Below, in pieces: positions 1 to 12,062 of a stretch of 64,000 nucleotides of DNA. Under the pieces are notes generated by a model. It saw only the letters and a program-made list of their open reading frames with translations, was not told where the DNA came from and searched no databases. Position 1 is the stretch's first letter. Each line of letters opens with the position of its first letter. Source of the DNA: Globodera rostochiensis (taxonomy: Eukaryota > Nematoda > Chromadorea > Rhabditida > Heteroderidae); contig JAEVLN010000005.1 of NCBI GenBank assembly GCA_018350325.1, positions 878,142 through 942,141 on the forward strand, written 5' to 3'. Made by a program: the position numbers and the translations under genes.

Positions 1-33
1 TGGAAAAACTGAATCCTAAAATCTTTAAATTCT

Positions 34-2809
34 TCAAAACAGAATGGGCGAATCGTGCACCGCCGTTCCTTTCGTAATGCCACCTTCGTTAGCGCTTTCC
101 AGCTTGGTCTTCAGCAGATGGCCCTGTTGCACATTGTGCTTCACCTGAAGAAAATTGAATGTGTTCTTCAGAATTTGTTTGGCGAAGTGTTTACGTTTCA
201 TTTAAATGCTAAAATTTTATTGTCCAAAAACTCCTCACCTCCTTGGTGAGCATATTGCCCAACAGAACTCCGTACACGCCCAGCTCGCTGACCATAGTGT
301 CGATCTTGGACGGCGTGAAAGGGTGGATCATGATGTTCTAAATATTATGTAAAGAATATAGTTGAAATATTTTTAAATTGATTTATTTATTAAAAGAAAC
401 AAACGCCGACCTTAATAGGCATCGGTCGCAGCTTTTGCATCAAAACATAATAAGGTCGCTTAGCCGGAGTAATTTCCTTCAATTTGTTGGCGAGTTGTTC
501 GTCGAAGTAATTGCATTCGCCGCATTCCATATTCGTTTTCAGCACGTAATTGTTGGGATTTGCAATGGCATCCTTAGTTTTTGGATATATTTTAATTTAG
601 ATTTAAATTTTAGCTATTTTTTTATTTTATTTAAAATGCCTCAATCCGGTCTTGGGTTGCTTTATCTTCTTTGTCCAGTGACCACAATCCGGTAAATGTT
701 TGGCGAATTGCTTTTACGGTTTCGGCATCATTTTCGTTTGGGAAGAAACGCTCCACCATTCCTTGCTCGGCAAGAAGCTGAATTTTTTTAAAAGTTTTTA
801 AATAATTTGTTTTTATTTTTTGAATACTATTTATTTTAAATAAAATTTTACTTGTTGAACTTTCTTTGAGCAGCTAAATCCAACAAAAGCCGATGGAATT
901 TTCTGTAAATAAAATTAAATTGAAAATAATAACAAATATTATTTTAAAAGTCATTTAAAATGCTTGTTTTATTCTATTAATAAGCTATTGTTTTTAAAAA
1001 TAAATAATTAAATGTTTCTTACGATGGCTTGCGAGCGTTCGATCATTTTTCTGACATTCATTACGTGAACGCCGGGCATAAATCCGAGCGCAGAGTATCG
1101 CGAGTTCAACACCGCCACCTCGCGACCGTCCAACAGCAGATTGGAGTTTTCATCCAAAGAACATCTTTAATTTAACCAAAAATTAATAAATACTAACATT
1201 AAAAAAAAAGAAAGTTTAGTTTTTTTCAAACTTAAAATCTGAAAATATTCACCTAATTGCGCATCCGGACAAAGTGACGCGTGCAACTTTTATCTTTCCG
1301 TCTGAAATTCTGTCCAGTTCAGTCTCGAAGAAACGGGCATCAAAAACGGTTTGTGAAATATTGGTGATCATAATGACTACAATGGCATCTGGGTTTCCAT
1401 ACAATTCCCTGCAAAGCGATGGAATTCCATTAATGGAGGCTTGGCACTTTTATTTGATTGGTTGTTAATAAATTGAATTTAAATGATTGATTTAAAATGA
1501 TTAATTTATGTTAAACAATGCTAAATAAAGATTTTAATATTTATAGGTTAAAAATTATATTTAAATTATGCATAGTAATATTATTTTGAATAAAAAAAAC
1601 ATTTCTTGTACCAGGCCATTTTAATGGATTTGATCTGGGCTTTGTCCGGCCAATTTTCGGGCAAATCTTCGGGTGCCGCATGAAAACCTGCCTTCTTCAG
1701 CATGACATGGTTCAGCTCGGTCGCATGCCGGTCCAAACTTGTGCCGGCAATTGAGCCGCAGTTTACTTCCAACTAAAAAGTTTAAAATAAATACAAATAA
1801 ATTTGAACTCTTAAAATACCTGTTTAATTTCATAAGACGGCTCCTCTCCATTTTGGCCTTTGATCACATTTAACATGTAATCCTAAACAAATTTATAAGT
1901 TAGGAATTTAGATTCTTTTTATAAAAAAATGAAAATGTAATAAAAATATATTTAAAAACAAACCGCGCGCTGGAAGATCACCGTGATGGGCTGTTTAATG
2001 CCCTCCTCATGCACTGATTTGAGCATGTCCATCATGTTGCGGAAGTGCTCATCAGCTTCGATCACATCTTTGTACGCTTCTTGCAAGAATTCAAAATCAG
2101 TGCCGATGCGAAAGTACAGCTCGTTCATCGCCTTTTTGAAATTTAAAATAGTGATCAAAATGGGTGCCATCAAAATGCCCCAAATTTGAAGCAATATTTA
2201 AGTGGGGGTATTAACATTTGTAAATATTTCTTGAAATATTTTAATTTAAGTTGCACCTTTTGCACTGCCAATGCTTGCTCAAATGGCTGACGAGGAAATG
2301 GCGACGGGAAAAGTGAGGAGGGCGCAATTGTTGACACGTCGCTTCTGTAATTTTGCGAGTTTTAAAATTGTCATTTATTAACAAATTTTGAATCCATTTA
2401 CAAAATTGTTAATTTTGTTTGTTTATTTTGTTGACTAATTGTCCATTTATTTACTTTGTCGGGTGTTCTTTTGTCCTGAAAATCAGCGCATTGTTGTGAG
2501 CCCATTCAACCGCAAACGATCGCATTGAATTCAAATGCCCTTCATCCGTCACCAATGCTTCCACATAATTGCGAGTCACTTTGTCCACTGCAAACAAAAC
2601 ATAAAACAAATCATTTATGTTTATTTTTAAATTTTAAAATAATATTAATTCGGTTAAAATAAGAATTAGAAAATTAAAAAATTGCCATTACCTTTATTGT
2701 TCGTCGATGCTTCCGCCTCATTTTCTTTGTCCACAGGATGGGCCACAATAGCACCAAAGTTGGTTAATATAAAAATAATGCCAAAAAGTTGTGCCAACAT
2801 CGCATTCAT
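34..2809 (-). CDS. Secreted glutathione-synthetase-like protein (GS-like effector candidate)
   Basis: Thirteen exons: 2809-2692, 2587-2455, 2344-2257, 2131-1964, 1882-1820, 1772-1612, 1408-1253, 1164-1023, 902-852, 777-640, 572-411, 337-239, 144-34. They join without phase conflict into 529 aa; the intron after 640 is GC-AG. Residues 1-22 form a signal peptide (MNAMLAQLFGIIF...). The rest follows eukaryotic glutathione synthetase end to end: SLFPSPFPRQPFEQA, LEVNCGSIAGTSL, WELYGNPDAIVV, SELGVYGVLLGN, and a C-terminal GHLLKTK...GGITKG. The canonical enzyme is cytosolic and joins gamma-Glu-Cys to Gly using ATP. Here the glycine-rich ATP loop, normally KPQREGGGNN, reads KTNMECGECN: the Lys, Glu and one Asn remain but the glycines are mostly lost. 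The C-terminal GGVAAG loop reads GGITKG. Family knowledge: cyst nematodes have expanded secreted GS-like proteins, so effector use is likely; retained ligase activity is doubtful. Confidence 0.9.
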
Positions 2810-3231
2810 TTTTAAGGCACAAATTAATTTTTTTTGATAAAATTTTGCCTGGGCGTCGCTTATTTATGCAGCCGACTCAGCCGACAAAAATTCACGTGAA
2901 TTTGTGAATTAAATGCAATCGGCAGCTTCCATTTCCTGTTGCAACATCTATCAGATGTTTGGCATAATATCCGTCGGATATAATGCCAAAACATAAATTA
3001 ATTAATGCCCATTTAGGGTTTTTCAACAAGACAAAATCAATAAAACCAATCAAATTATTTAGCATATTAGATATGTAAATTAATATATATTTTTTGTAAA
3101 TTCTTAAAATTAAAAACAGTTTTTAATACCAATTTTTAGCCATGTATATTTATTAGTTCATATGTATTTCAATTAAATTTACATGCAAACAGGGGAAAGG
3201 ATGAAGCCCGAGTTTCTTCAAATTTGGCCTA
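2810..3231 (-). promoter_or_regulatory. Upstream region of the GS-like gene with ATGCCA motifs on both strands
   Basis: AT-rich 5' flank. ATGCCA occurs at 2983-2988 (+) and as TGGCAT at 2960-2965, about 150-180 bp upstream of the start codon. ATGCCA is the dorsal-gland (DOG) box reported for Globodera effectors; hexamers are common by chance, so this is suggestive only. Confidence 0.25.
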
Positions 3232-3921
3232 CCGTATATGCTCTTGTAATTCCACATGTGGAATTATTTTTCAACCTCCTCAGAAAGGGCGGAATTATTA
3301 GAGAGTGTGGAATTATTTTTCAACTGTTTGGCGATATGTTCTTTCTACACGAAAATTCTTCTTCATTTCACCCAATTTCCTTCCAACTTCTCACAAAAAA
3401 ATTTTGAGGACCCTTTTGGTTTGCAACACTTGTAGTTTTTTGACCAATTTTTTACCAAATCCCATCAAAAAATTCAAAATTTTTCCCGGCGGCGCCTATC
3501 GGTTGGCACCGCCGGGCCTCTTACGGCCCTGGTATCGAGTAAAACCAGAAGTCGTATCTGTCCTTATTTTTGAAAATTTTCGAAACAACCCCTGGGTAAA
3601 ACACAAAATTTGACCCCTAAATTGATTTTGGAGAAAAAATTTCTTCTGGAAAAATTCTTTAAGAAAAATGTAATAAACTCCAAAAATGCACCCCTAAAGA
3701 TTGACTTTTCAAATTTTTAAAAAATGCACCCCTAAAATCCAACTTTTTTAAAAATAATTCCTTAATAAAAATGCAAAATCCCAAAAAATGCACACCTAAA
3801 TATTGAATTTTTTCGAATTAGCCGTTAAATGAGGTGGGGAATTATTAGAGAGGCGGGAAGTGCGGAATTATTAGAGAGTGTGGAATTATCAGAGAGTGTG
3901 GAATTACAAGAGCATATACGG
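3232..3921. mobile_element. MITE with Tc1/mariner-like TIRs and TA duplication
   Basis: The outer ends are CCGTATATGCTCTTGTAATT and its reverse complement, flanked by TA at 3230-3231 and 3922-3923. Subterminal copies of a GGAATTATTAGAGAG-type motif are tandemly arranged at both ends. The interior has no coding capacity and includes a GC-rich hairpin (3484-3516) that recurs elsewhere in the window. Confidence 0.75.
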
Positions 3922-3923
3922 TA

Positions 3924-5483
3924 TTTCTCATTCTGTTTAAAATACCCAATTGTTCTTCCTCAATAATTTCAGAAAAATTTGTTGTAAATCTAAATGAAAA
4001 ATATGTACAAAAAACGCGAAATATAAAAAATATGGCAATTTTTACTAAATTTTTCCGTAATTTTGGCACATTGCCACTGCTGTCGCATCAAAGAACGCCA
4101 TGAAAAAAAACCCTGGACTTTTCAGTCAAAGGTTCTCGCATTTATTTAATCAAAAGTTACTCGGGGAATGCTATATTTCATATTCCTTTTTTTTATATTG
4201 CCAAAAATTGGCCGGATCTTTCACAAAGGCGAGAAATTCATTGTCTTCGACCTAATTTAGGAAATAACTTTAAAAAATATATAAATATTTTTATTAACTA
4301 TTTAACTCATTAATTTCACCGATTCTTTCGCAATTGTAAGGGAAAATAAAATAATTGAAATTGCAAAAGTAAAAGAAAGCATTGTTAGTATCAGAAGTCA
4401 ATTTCAACTTTCTGTGATTTTTTTGATTGCAAATAGTAATATTGTATTGCATAAATAATGATTTTACACCACTCAAAACTGGACTAGGTATACTAAGATT
4501 GGTAATATCAAATATAGATTTTGAAGAGGGGTAAATTGCAGAGGTCATGAATTCTTCTGTATTACGGCATGATGACATTTCGTCGACAAAAGTCAAAATA
4601 CGACATTCGACGCGTCATTTCGCGACTAAGCCAAATGCAACATTTCGTCGACGTAAAAGTTTCCCGTATTTTTGATTAACATGTTGAAATAAAAGTTGCC
4701 ACATTCATATAAAATTCAAATAAATAAAATTATTTGTGAAATGGATGGAGTGGTCATAACAAAAAAAAAACACAGGGTCACATAATTTGTACACTCAGGT
4801 CACACATTTCATCGTCATAAATGTGAGGGGCAAAAACTTTCCGAAAAAACTTTCGAGCCTTTTTGTTGTTGTTGTTAATTTATGCAATTGATAGGCAAGC
4901 AGCATGCACACCTAGAAATTACTCCCGATTCTGATCACGAAATGATGCGCAATGCGATCAGCACATGCGTGGCACCGTCCGTAAGCCAATGGAATACATT
5001 AGAGAACATTGAGCACGCGGTGTTCAACAGACGAACAAATAGTTTAGGATCCTGCAAAAATACTCATAAAAATATTAATTAATAAAGACTTTTAAAACAG
5101 TCACAATAGACTGACTGGTTTCCTCAAGTTCAACTAAATTCATTAAATTTGATTAATCACTCCAAAAATATTTTTAATCAATTTTTTCTGCAAATATTCA
5201 ACCAAACAGTTTTTTTTTGTTTGTTATTTAAATGTTTAAAATTTTAAATGCATGTTTTCTAGGACAAATGTAAAATCACGAATCTGAGCTCAGAATTTGC
5301 AATATCAAACCCCGAACTCGAATTCAAACATTTTTCGAAATTTAAATGCAACCTTGGCTTGACCGATTTTTTATATTGCACATTTCTACCACGTTAACAA
5401 GTTTTGTTTTCTCATTATTAAAATACATTTTCCTGTATTTTTTGAAGATTTTAACCTTAACGGGTTTATGCATAAATTATTTT
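3924..5483. other. Gene-less interval
   Basis: AT-rich sequence between the GS-like gene and the apyrase 3' end. Short open frames here show no signal peptide, domain or splice support. I see no gene. Confidence 0.5.
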
Positions 5484-8400
5484 TCACATGTCTGAAATTT
5501 CAAAAAATTGTCCGAACGTAATTCCACATGATTGCCGGGTAAACCATGGGGACAGGGGGGGGGGAATAATTACACCGAGTAATTGTGGGGGAACGGAGCC
5601 CACCGTTTGCATGACGTTCCTGCTGTTCAGCAATTCGGCCATGCGTGCGTCGGCGGCCGCCTCTCGCTCCTCAACCGCACGACGGCGCCGCTCCAATTCC
5701 TCCCGGTCGCGCGCAAGTGCCGCCTGCAACTGCTCGTGCCGCTCGCGCTTCATGTTGTCATGGTACGTGTTCAGCAAGTGGAAGGCGGCGCCAAGCGCCC
5801 ACGACACCTCCATGGCACGAAGCTTCTTCGTCAACTGTGTGCGATGTTTATGATGAAAGCGAGCAATCGGTCACAAAAAAAAAGAAAAGATTTTGCATCT
5901 CTGTTACCAAACGAACATATTTTCAAGACATTTTCCGTATTTAAAAACAGAAAATAAAAAAAAATTTTTGTTTTTTGTTAATTTAACATAACATCGCTCA
6001 CTACCCAAAAATTTTGCTTCTTTTTATTTACAATTCTCTCACATAAATGCTCTTCTCGTCCGGCAGTCCATAGCCAAAATGGAGCAGCGTGTAAATGTAA
6101 GTCAAATCGAGGCATTGCCACGGCTGCCATGGCTCGGGCCCAATCGCTTCGGCGGGAATTGCACATGCTACAAAAAAGTGTTAAAAATAATGTTACACAT
6201 CCAAAACACAAATTATAAAAAATTTAAATTGATGAAAATTTTTAGTTTTAAATAATTAAATTTAAAATATGTCTAAATATAAATGAATCAAATATGGAAA
6301 ATATTTATGTTGTTCACACCACGCTCGGCCGCTGCGCGAAAGTCGCCGACATTCGCCGGTCCGCCAAGCTGCTCCAGCGTGTAGGGCACAACGTTGGCCT
6401 GCAACAATATTGGTAAGAAAAGTTAAGGGCAACATTTTGATCAGGATTCGCAACGCGATCGCTGATCAAGAGTATGATAAAATACAACACATTGCCTGCA
6501 ACGCGCGGTCGTAGAAGTAGCCGAACAGAAACAGCTCCGCCGTCGTGTCCGCCAACGCCGGCACGCGCTTCACATCGGTCACATTCTGAACGTATTGCTT
6601 GGCCGTCTCCATGCACTGCGCGAACCCAGTGTTGGTGGAAGCGCTGAACAAAGAGAAAAATGGAGGTCAACTTCAAATATGCTCAAATATAGTAAAGTTT
6701 CAAAGTCAAATTGGCCAATCCATCCCACCTGATCAGCCACACATTGCCCGCGTAGTCCCAGTCGTCCAGCACAAAGCCACTCGGCAAACAATGCGTGTGC
6801 AGCGACGGCATCGCGCCGGGCGACCAGTTGGGCGAGCTCAGTTTGGCGATGCCAAGCCGCGATGCCACCAAACCGTTGCCCAAATAGCTGAAAATTTGGA
6901 AGGGATCTTTTTTTTTAATCACTGTCTAGTCAGATGATGAAACGCACGCACACCAACTTTTCCATTTTCTGCAGACCTGTGCGTGTACAGCTTCAACTCC
7001 TTGTCGAATATCTTCAATTTGTGCGAGTACTTCTGTTTGGCGAGGCCCTTCAACGTCGCGCTGAAGTCGTCCGGCATAAATGTCACTTGGGTGGAGCCGC
7101 CGCCCAAGTCCAACGCGGCCACCGCTTTTGTGTCTGTTAGGGAAAGCCACGAAAAAATTTTCCAAAAGGAAAATTCTTGAGCTAAAAAAATGAGAAGAAA
7201 ATAAAACTCAGCGTTTTTTAAAATAAAAATATTGTTAAAACTATGACAAAAAACTTTTGCAACCAAAAAGTATAAACAACACAATTTATGTGATAGCAAA
7301 ACAAATTGATTTAAGAAAATTAAAAAATGTATCAACAAATCAAAAAAATTTCTGGAAAATTTTATTGAGGGAATTTGGAAATTGTACCAAAAATCAATCA
7401 GAAAAACTGCGCACTCACATCGCTCCAACGCGCCGTCGAGCCGTGCCAGCAAAAAGTTGAGCGTAAACCAACCAAAAACGCCTTCGTCCGTGCCGCTGAG
7501 CATGCCGACCGCGTCGTCGTCCACCAAAAGGCCGCTGGACAACACTTCGGACTCAATCTGTCAATGGAAAAATTAAAAAAAAAAATAGAAAGTGTCCCCC
7601 AGGGACGTACATAGAAAAAAAATTTCGGGGGGGGGGGGGGGGTGGAAGTCGATTCTTAGGGGCGTATTTTTCCTTTTTATTGCATTATAGTTAGCATTTT
7701 TTCCACAAAATGTTTTACTGCTTTTTTGTTAAGGAATTTTCAAAAAAAATACAATTTTTTTTGAGAATTCTGCTTTTCATCTGGGGGGGGGGAGACTCCC
7801 TTGGTGTCCCATGCCAAGAAAAAAAAAATTTCAGATGCAATTCTTAAAAATTTCTGAAATTGTAAGGTTTACCAACACAAACCTCCGATAGAATTGCGTC
7901 CGCCTCCTTCTCGGGCAGTAACCGAACGCCGGCAGTGGCACGGAAAGCGATGGGCGTTTTGACCCAAAGTTCGGGCGGAATTTGGTGCTTCGCGGTCAAC
8001 AACAGCTCGCGCACATTTTCCGCCGCCAATTCGGGCGTTTTGGCGAAGCACGAAACGCCAGGCTTAATCTAAAAAACCACAAATATTTTAACAAAAAAGA
8101 AATCCAAAAATTTTTGAGGGAAATTGGGGGCCATTTTGTTTTTGCAAAATTCGTAATTTTCGGCCGATTTCCTTAGCAAAATGTCGTTTAAATCTCCAAA
8201 AAATTTTCCCGGCGGCGCCTATTGTGATGACTTCAAAAATTCAAGGGTTACATCGGTATAAATATTTTTATTTCATAAAATAATTTTTGCAAACCTCCTT
8301 GTAAATCTCGTTCTCCAGCTTGAACATGCTCGGCTCCTGCTTCAACTCGTGGCTGAACTCAAACAGATGAAGCCGTGTGCCAGTTGAGCCTGCGTCAATC

Positions 8401-9921
8401 ACAGCGGCAAAGAAACGACCAAAAGCGCTTTCCTGAAACGATATTTTAAGCCAGGCCCGTAGCCAGGAATTTTTTTCGGGGGGGGCAGTTCTTAGGGGTG
8501 TATTTTTTTCCTTTTTATTGCATTTTTGTTAAGCAATTTTTCCAAAAAATGTTCGTTTTTAGGGGGTTTGTTTTCCGTTTTTACTCTATTTTTGTTAAGA
8601 AATTTTCAAAAATGCAAATTCTTTTCACGTATTTTGCTTTACCGTTTGGGGGGGGGGGGTCGGCGGTGCCGATAGGCGCCGCCGAGAAAATTTCGAGTTT
8701 TTGACTCGATTGTTAAGAGATTTTCAACCAAAAAATTAAAAAATCGGCCCTTTTTTTGAAGTTTTTTAGGAATGGGAAGGGTCGGCGGTGCCGATAGGCG
8801 CCGCCGGGAAAAATTTGAATTTTTGATTGGAATTTGTTAAGAAAATTAGTCAAAAAATTGTAAAAGTGCAAAACAATAGGGTCCCCCCTCTTGTTTTTTT
8901 TTTCTCAAATTTCATTTCGGGGGGGGGGGCATGCCCCCCCCTGCCCCCCCCTGGCTACGGGCCTGTTTTAAGCCTAGTCAAGAGCTTTTTTTTCAACAAA
9001 AAGGCATCTGTCAATAAATGCAGAACATAAAAAACCAAAAAAGGTATACTCTTTTTTCCGAATTTAAGGGAATTTCCAAGGACCGGACAGAATTTTCCAG
9101 GATTTCCTGGTCCGAAATCCTAACTCAAACTTAGGATTGGTACCCCGAAGCTGAAAATTTTGTCGGGATTTTTGTCCACGAACCAAGAAAAGTCTTGACG
9201 TCGAAATACCAACTCTACGGAAAAACGGGATTTTTGATTGGCAAATACTGGAAAACGGAATTTTTTAATTCCGTTATGCTCCGCTTCAGGCGCGTATCCA
9301 GAAAAAATTTTCGGGGGGGGGCAGTTCTTAGGGGTGTATTTTTCCCTTTTTATTGCATTAAGCAATTTCCCCAAAAAATGTTCGATTTTTAGGGGTGCAT
9401 TTTTCGTTTTTACTCCATTTTTGTTAAAATTTTCAAAAAAGCGATTTTTTTTGCGAATTCTGCTTTGTTTTTTTTGGGGGGGGGGGGTGGGTCGGCGGGC
9501 GGTGCCGATAGGCGCCGCCGGAAATTTTTTTTGCAAATTTTAATGAATCTTGTTAAGAAAATTGACCAAAAAATTATAAAAATGCAAAACAAAAGGATCC
9601 CCCCTATGGTTTTTTTTCTCAAAAAACATTTCGGGGGGGCATGCCCCCCCCCTGCATTTCGCGCCTGCTCCGCTCCTAACATTCTTTAAAAACATTCAGT
9701 AACCCAAAACGACGACGGACCTTTTCCTCCAGATCCGGAGACAGACATTGTTGGATCTCTTTGGTGTCCGGCGGGTGCAGTCGGTTGTGCTGCAGCGCGC
9801 CAACGCCGTTGCGCTCGGCGTCGTCGCTTTTCTGCGAACCACCGAACAAATGCAATTGATTGTGCACGTTGCGCACGCCGAAGAGCAGAGTGACCAAAAG
9901 AAGTTGCCAAATTTGGTACAT
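5484..9921 (-). CDS. Apyrase / ecto-nucleoside triphosphate diphosphohydrolase (GDA1_CD39), ENTPD5/6-like
   Basis: Ten exons: 9921-9721, 8432-8295, 8068-7883, 7557-7419, 7133-6977, 6887-6729, 6643-6496, 6398-6320, 6167-6043, 5834-5484, giving 560 aa with closed phases; the intron after 6496 is GC-AG. The protein starts with a hydrophobic leader (MYQIWQLLLVTLLFGV). An in-frame ATG at 9969 would add 16 residues and make it a membrane anchor instead. All five apyrase conserved regions are present: ACR1 DAGSTGTR (~80), ACR2 ATAGVRLL (~157), ACR3 SGTDEGVFGW (~196), ACR4 LDLGGGSTQ (~229) and ACR5 EVSWALGAA (~453). It should hydrolyse nucleoside di/triphosphates outside the cell or in the secretory lumen. 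The last ~100 residues contain an Arg/Glu-rich coiled coil (~470-510) unusual for the family, and the exact stop of the last exon is less certain. Introns carry three hAT-like MITEs. Confidence 0.92.
7600..7803. mobile_element. Degenerate hAT-type MITE in an apyrase intron
   Basis: Starts CAGGGACGTACATAG and is flanked by near-identical 8-bp repeats gtgtcccc (7592-7599) and gtgtccca (7804-7811). It shares the poly-G tract and AGGGGCGTATTTTTCC-like body with the two elements at 8452 and 9287, but its right terminus has lost the TIR. Probably a deletion derivative. Confidence 0.5.
8452..8965. mobile_element. hAT-type MITE (514 bp) in an apyrase intron
   Basis: Perfect 16-bp terminal inverted repeats, CAGGCCCGTAGCCAGG and CCTGGCTACGGGCCTG, flanked by a perfect 8-bp target duplication ttttaagc (8444-8451 and 8966-8973). 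There is no transposase; the interior holds poly-G/poly-C tracts and two copies of the GGCGGTGCCGATAGGCGCC hairpin. The 8-bp duplication and CAG...CTG ends indicate the hAT superfamily. Confidence 0.88.
9287..9667. mobile_element. hAT-type MITE (381 bp) in the first apyrase intron
   Basis: Ends CAGGCGCG and CGCGCCTG with flanking 8-bp repeats ctccgctt (9279-9286) and ctccgctc (9668-9675), 7 of 8 matching. The internal sequence is closely related to the 8452-8965 element, including the GC-rich hairpin near 9495-9522. Confidence 0.8.
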
Positions 9922-10466
9922 ATTCTTTTCTTGGAATTTGTAATGACACAGAGATCGGATGACGTCCAATTCGAATGCTTAAAGCTGCAAAAACAAATTA
10001 ATTGCAGATTTAAAAAAATGCAAGATTCCGAATCCTTAGATAAAGTTGAAATTTGTAATATCTGTGACGACGCAAAGCGGTTTCTATGATCAGATGATCA
10101 TAAATGTTCGGCGAAAGACAGAGTAACAAAAAGAAAAGTGGTTGTTTTTGTTTACAAAATCGAGCAAAAATCAAATTTCGAGACATAACGCCAACAATAT
10201 TCAAAATGCCAATTCTTTTTTTCAAAACCAAATCAAACAAACAAAATGAAATTCGAAAAGCTAAAAATAGAAGAATTTGAAAAAACCCAAGCTGAGTGGG
10301 AACTATCCTCACCCTGTGCCATGATCATTTAAGCTACGTTTGCATTGTCGAATAACCGGGTCATAGTGACTTAGAGTATTTTTACTAAAATGTTTGCTAC
10401 CCAAATTTCATGGAGGGCCAAATTTCAAATTGAAGTTACTGAATTGTGATGAGAGCCATTTGAGTT
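9922..10466. other. Apyrase 5' flank, nothing recognised
   Basis: AT-rich sequence with no supported gene. It probably includes the apyrase promoter. Confidence 0.4.
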
Positions 10467-10880
10467 GGTAAATACCCAACTCGCTACCTGCCAACTCGCT
10501 AGTACCCAACTCGCTACCATTTTTCAAGCTTTTTTGCTCATAACTTTTTTCAAAGTCAACTAAATCAAAGATTTTTGATATCATTCGAAAGCTTACAATT
10601 AGTAGAAGCTATCAAAAGCAAAAGCTAAGCGATTGGACAATTTTCAAAAAAGTTATGACCAATAAAGCGTAAAATTTGATTTCTTTAGCCGTAACTTTTT
10701 TGAAAATTGTCCAATCGCTTAGCTTTTGCTTTTGATAGCTTCTACTAATTGTAAGCTTTCGAATGATATCAAAAATCTTTGATTTAGTTGACTTTGAAAA
10801 AAGTTATGAGCAAAAAAGCTTGAAAAATGGTAGCGAGTTGGGTACTAGCGAGTTGGCAGGTAGCGAGTTGGGTGTGATCC
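10467..10880. mobile_element. Foldback MITE with 9-bp target duplication (MULE-like)
   Basis: Nearly the whole element is one palindrome: arms of about 185 bp around a ~30 bp centre near 10660-10690. Termini carry tandem ACTCGCTAC motifs. It is flanked by perfect 9-bp repeats atttgagtt (10458-10466 and 10881-10889). Long inverted ends plus a 9-bp duplication suggest the Mutator superfamily. A relative lies at 36644-36896. Confidence 0.8.
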
Positions 10881-10889
10881 ATTTGAGTT

Positions 10890-12062
10890 GAGGTGCGGGT
10901 TGGGGGTTGACGGCAAGCGACCGAATATGGATTCGTCGACTAATATAATCTTTATATAACAGTCTCTCGGGTGGAGGTTGGTGAACTGCTTGAGCATCGG
11001 GCGGTGGACGGGCGGGGCGGTCGGACATGGGCAGTCATGTGGAGGCTTATCACCGATTCTGATCTCGGATGACAAAAAAAGAAATGAACGCCCTCCCAAT
11101 AATTACACAACAAATAATAAATGTGAAATGTTCATACAGACTATAAAAATACGAATGACTTGAGAGTTTTGGTCGTTGTCTGGTTGATTGGGGCCAAAAA
11201 GACCAAAAAGAAAAGAATTAATGAATGCGGCTGAAAGATTTGTGCCATTTTAACGACAACAATCGATTTAAAATAAAAGGTTTAGACTTTATGAATATTT
11301 TTTGACCCGTAAGGAGTATTAAATGCCTTATTTTAAACTTTTAAAATTCCCAGAATTTTTATTAGGTAGAAATTAACGACACCTTAGGTTTGTTTACTTT
11401 GATAAAATTAAGAAAAAAGCTTTATTTGTAAGTTAATTTGATATTTATGTAAGGGTTTTAAATACATTATCAAAATTGACACTTTTTCCGGCAAATTTTA
11501 TCGTAAACAATTTAATTTTAATGTTTTTTTCGCGTCATCAACTCGCAATTTTCGCTTCTTTGACCATAAATTAATGCTAAAATTTACAGAATTGATGTGA
11601 CACTTCCCCCCTAATGTTCGCCCGTAATGGCGACAATTGTTATCAATCAGAAAATAAAAAAGCAAATAATATATTGCAGACAGTTAGCCAAAAAAAATTT
11701 GTTTTCGAACATTTCCCCCAATGTCAAGGATTTTTGGTCAATGTCAGAGAATTGGGAATTTGTTACAAGACAGAGCTGTTGCTTTCTTGGACAACAAATA
11801 TATTTGAAGAGGATTCATTTGAGGAAAATATTCTCTACGTGTACAATTTGTTTTCGCAGTTGCCTAAAGTATTGTAGAAGAAAGATTTATTTTATTTTAA
11901 AGTTTAGGCTTCATGGAACGGCTTTTGCCAACTTTGATTAAAGAGAATTTTAAGTCAAAAAGGTGTTCAGTACCGAAATTTTGACATAAAACAATTTTAA
12001 CATTTTACATTTCTGACATATTGATTATTTGATTGCTCCAATTTCCCATTTTGTGTCATCGA
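10890..12062. other. Gene-less interval
   Basis: No domain, signal peptide or consistent splice structure found in either strand. An 87-codon open frame at 11614 looks random. Confidence 0.45.

Noticed and set aside
1601..1612. Alternative end of a GS-like exon at 1601
   Set aside because: It breaks the phase into the next exon; the donor at 1611-1610 (TG|GTACAAG) restores the conserved WELYGN sequence.
11614..11877. 87-codon plus-strand frame
   Set aside because: No signal peptide, domain or splice evidence; an overlapping frame of similar length is also open.
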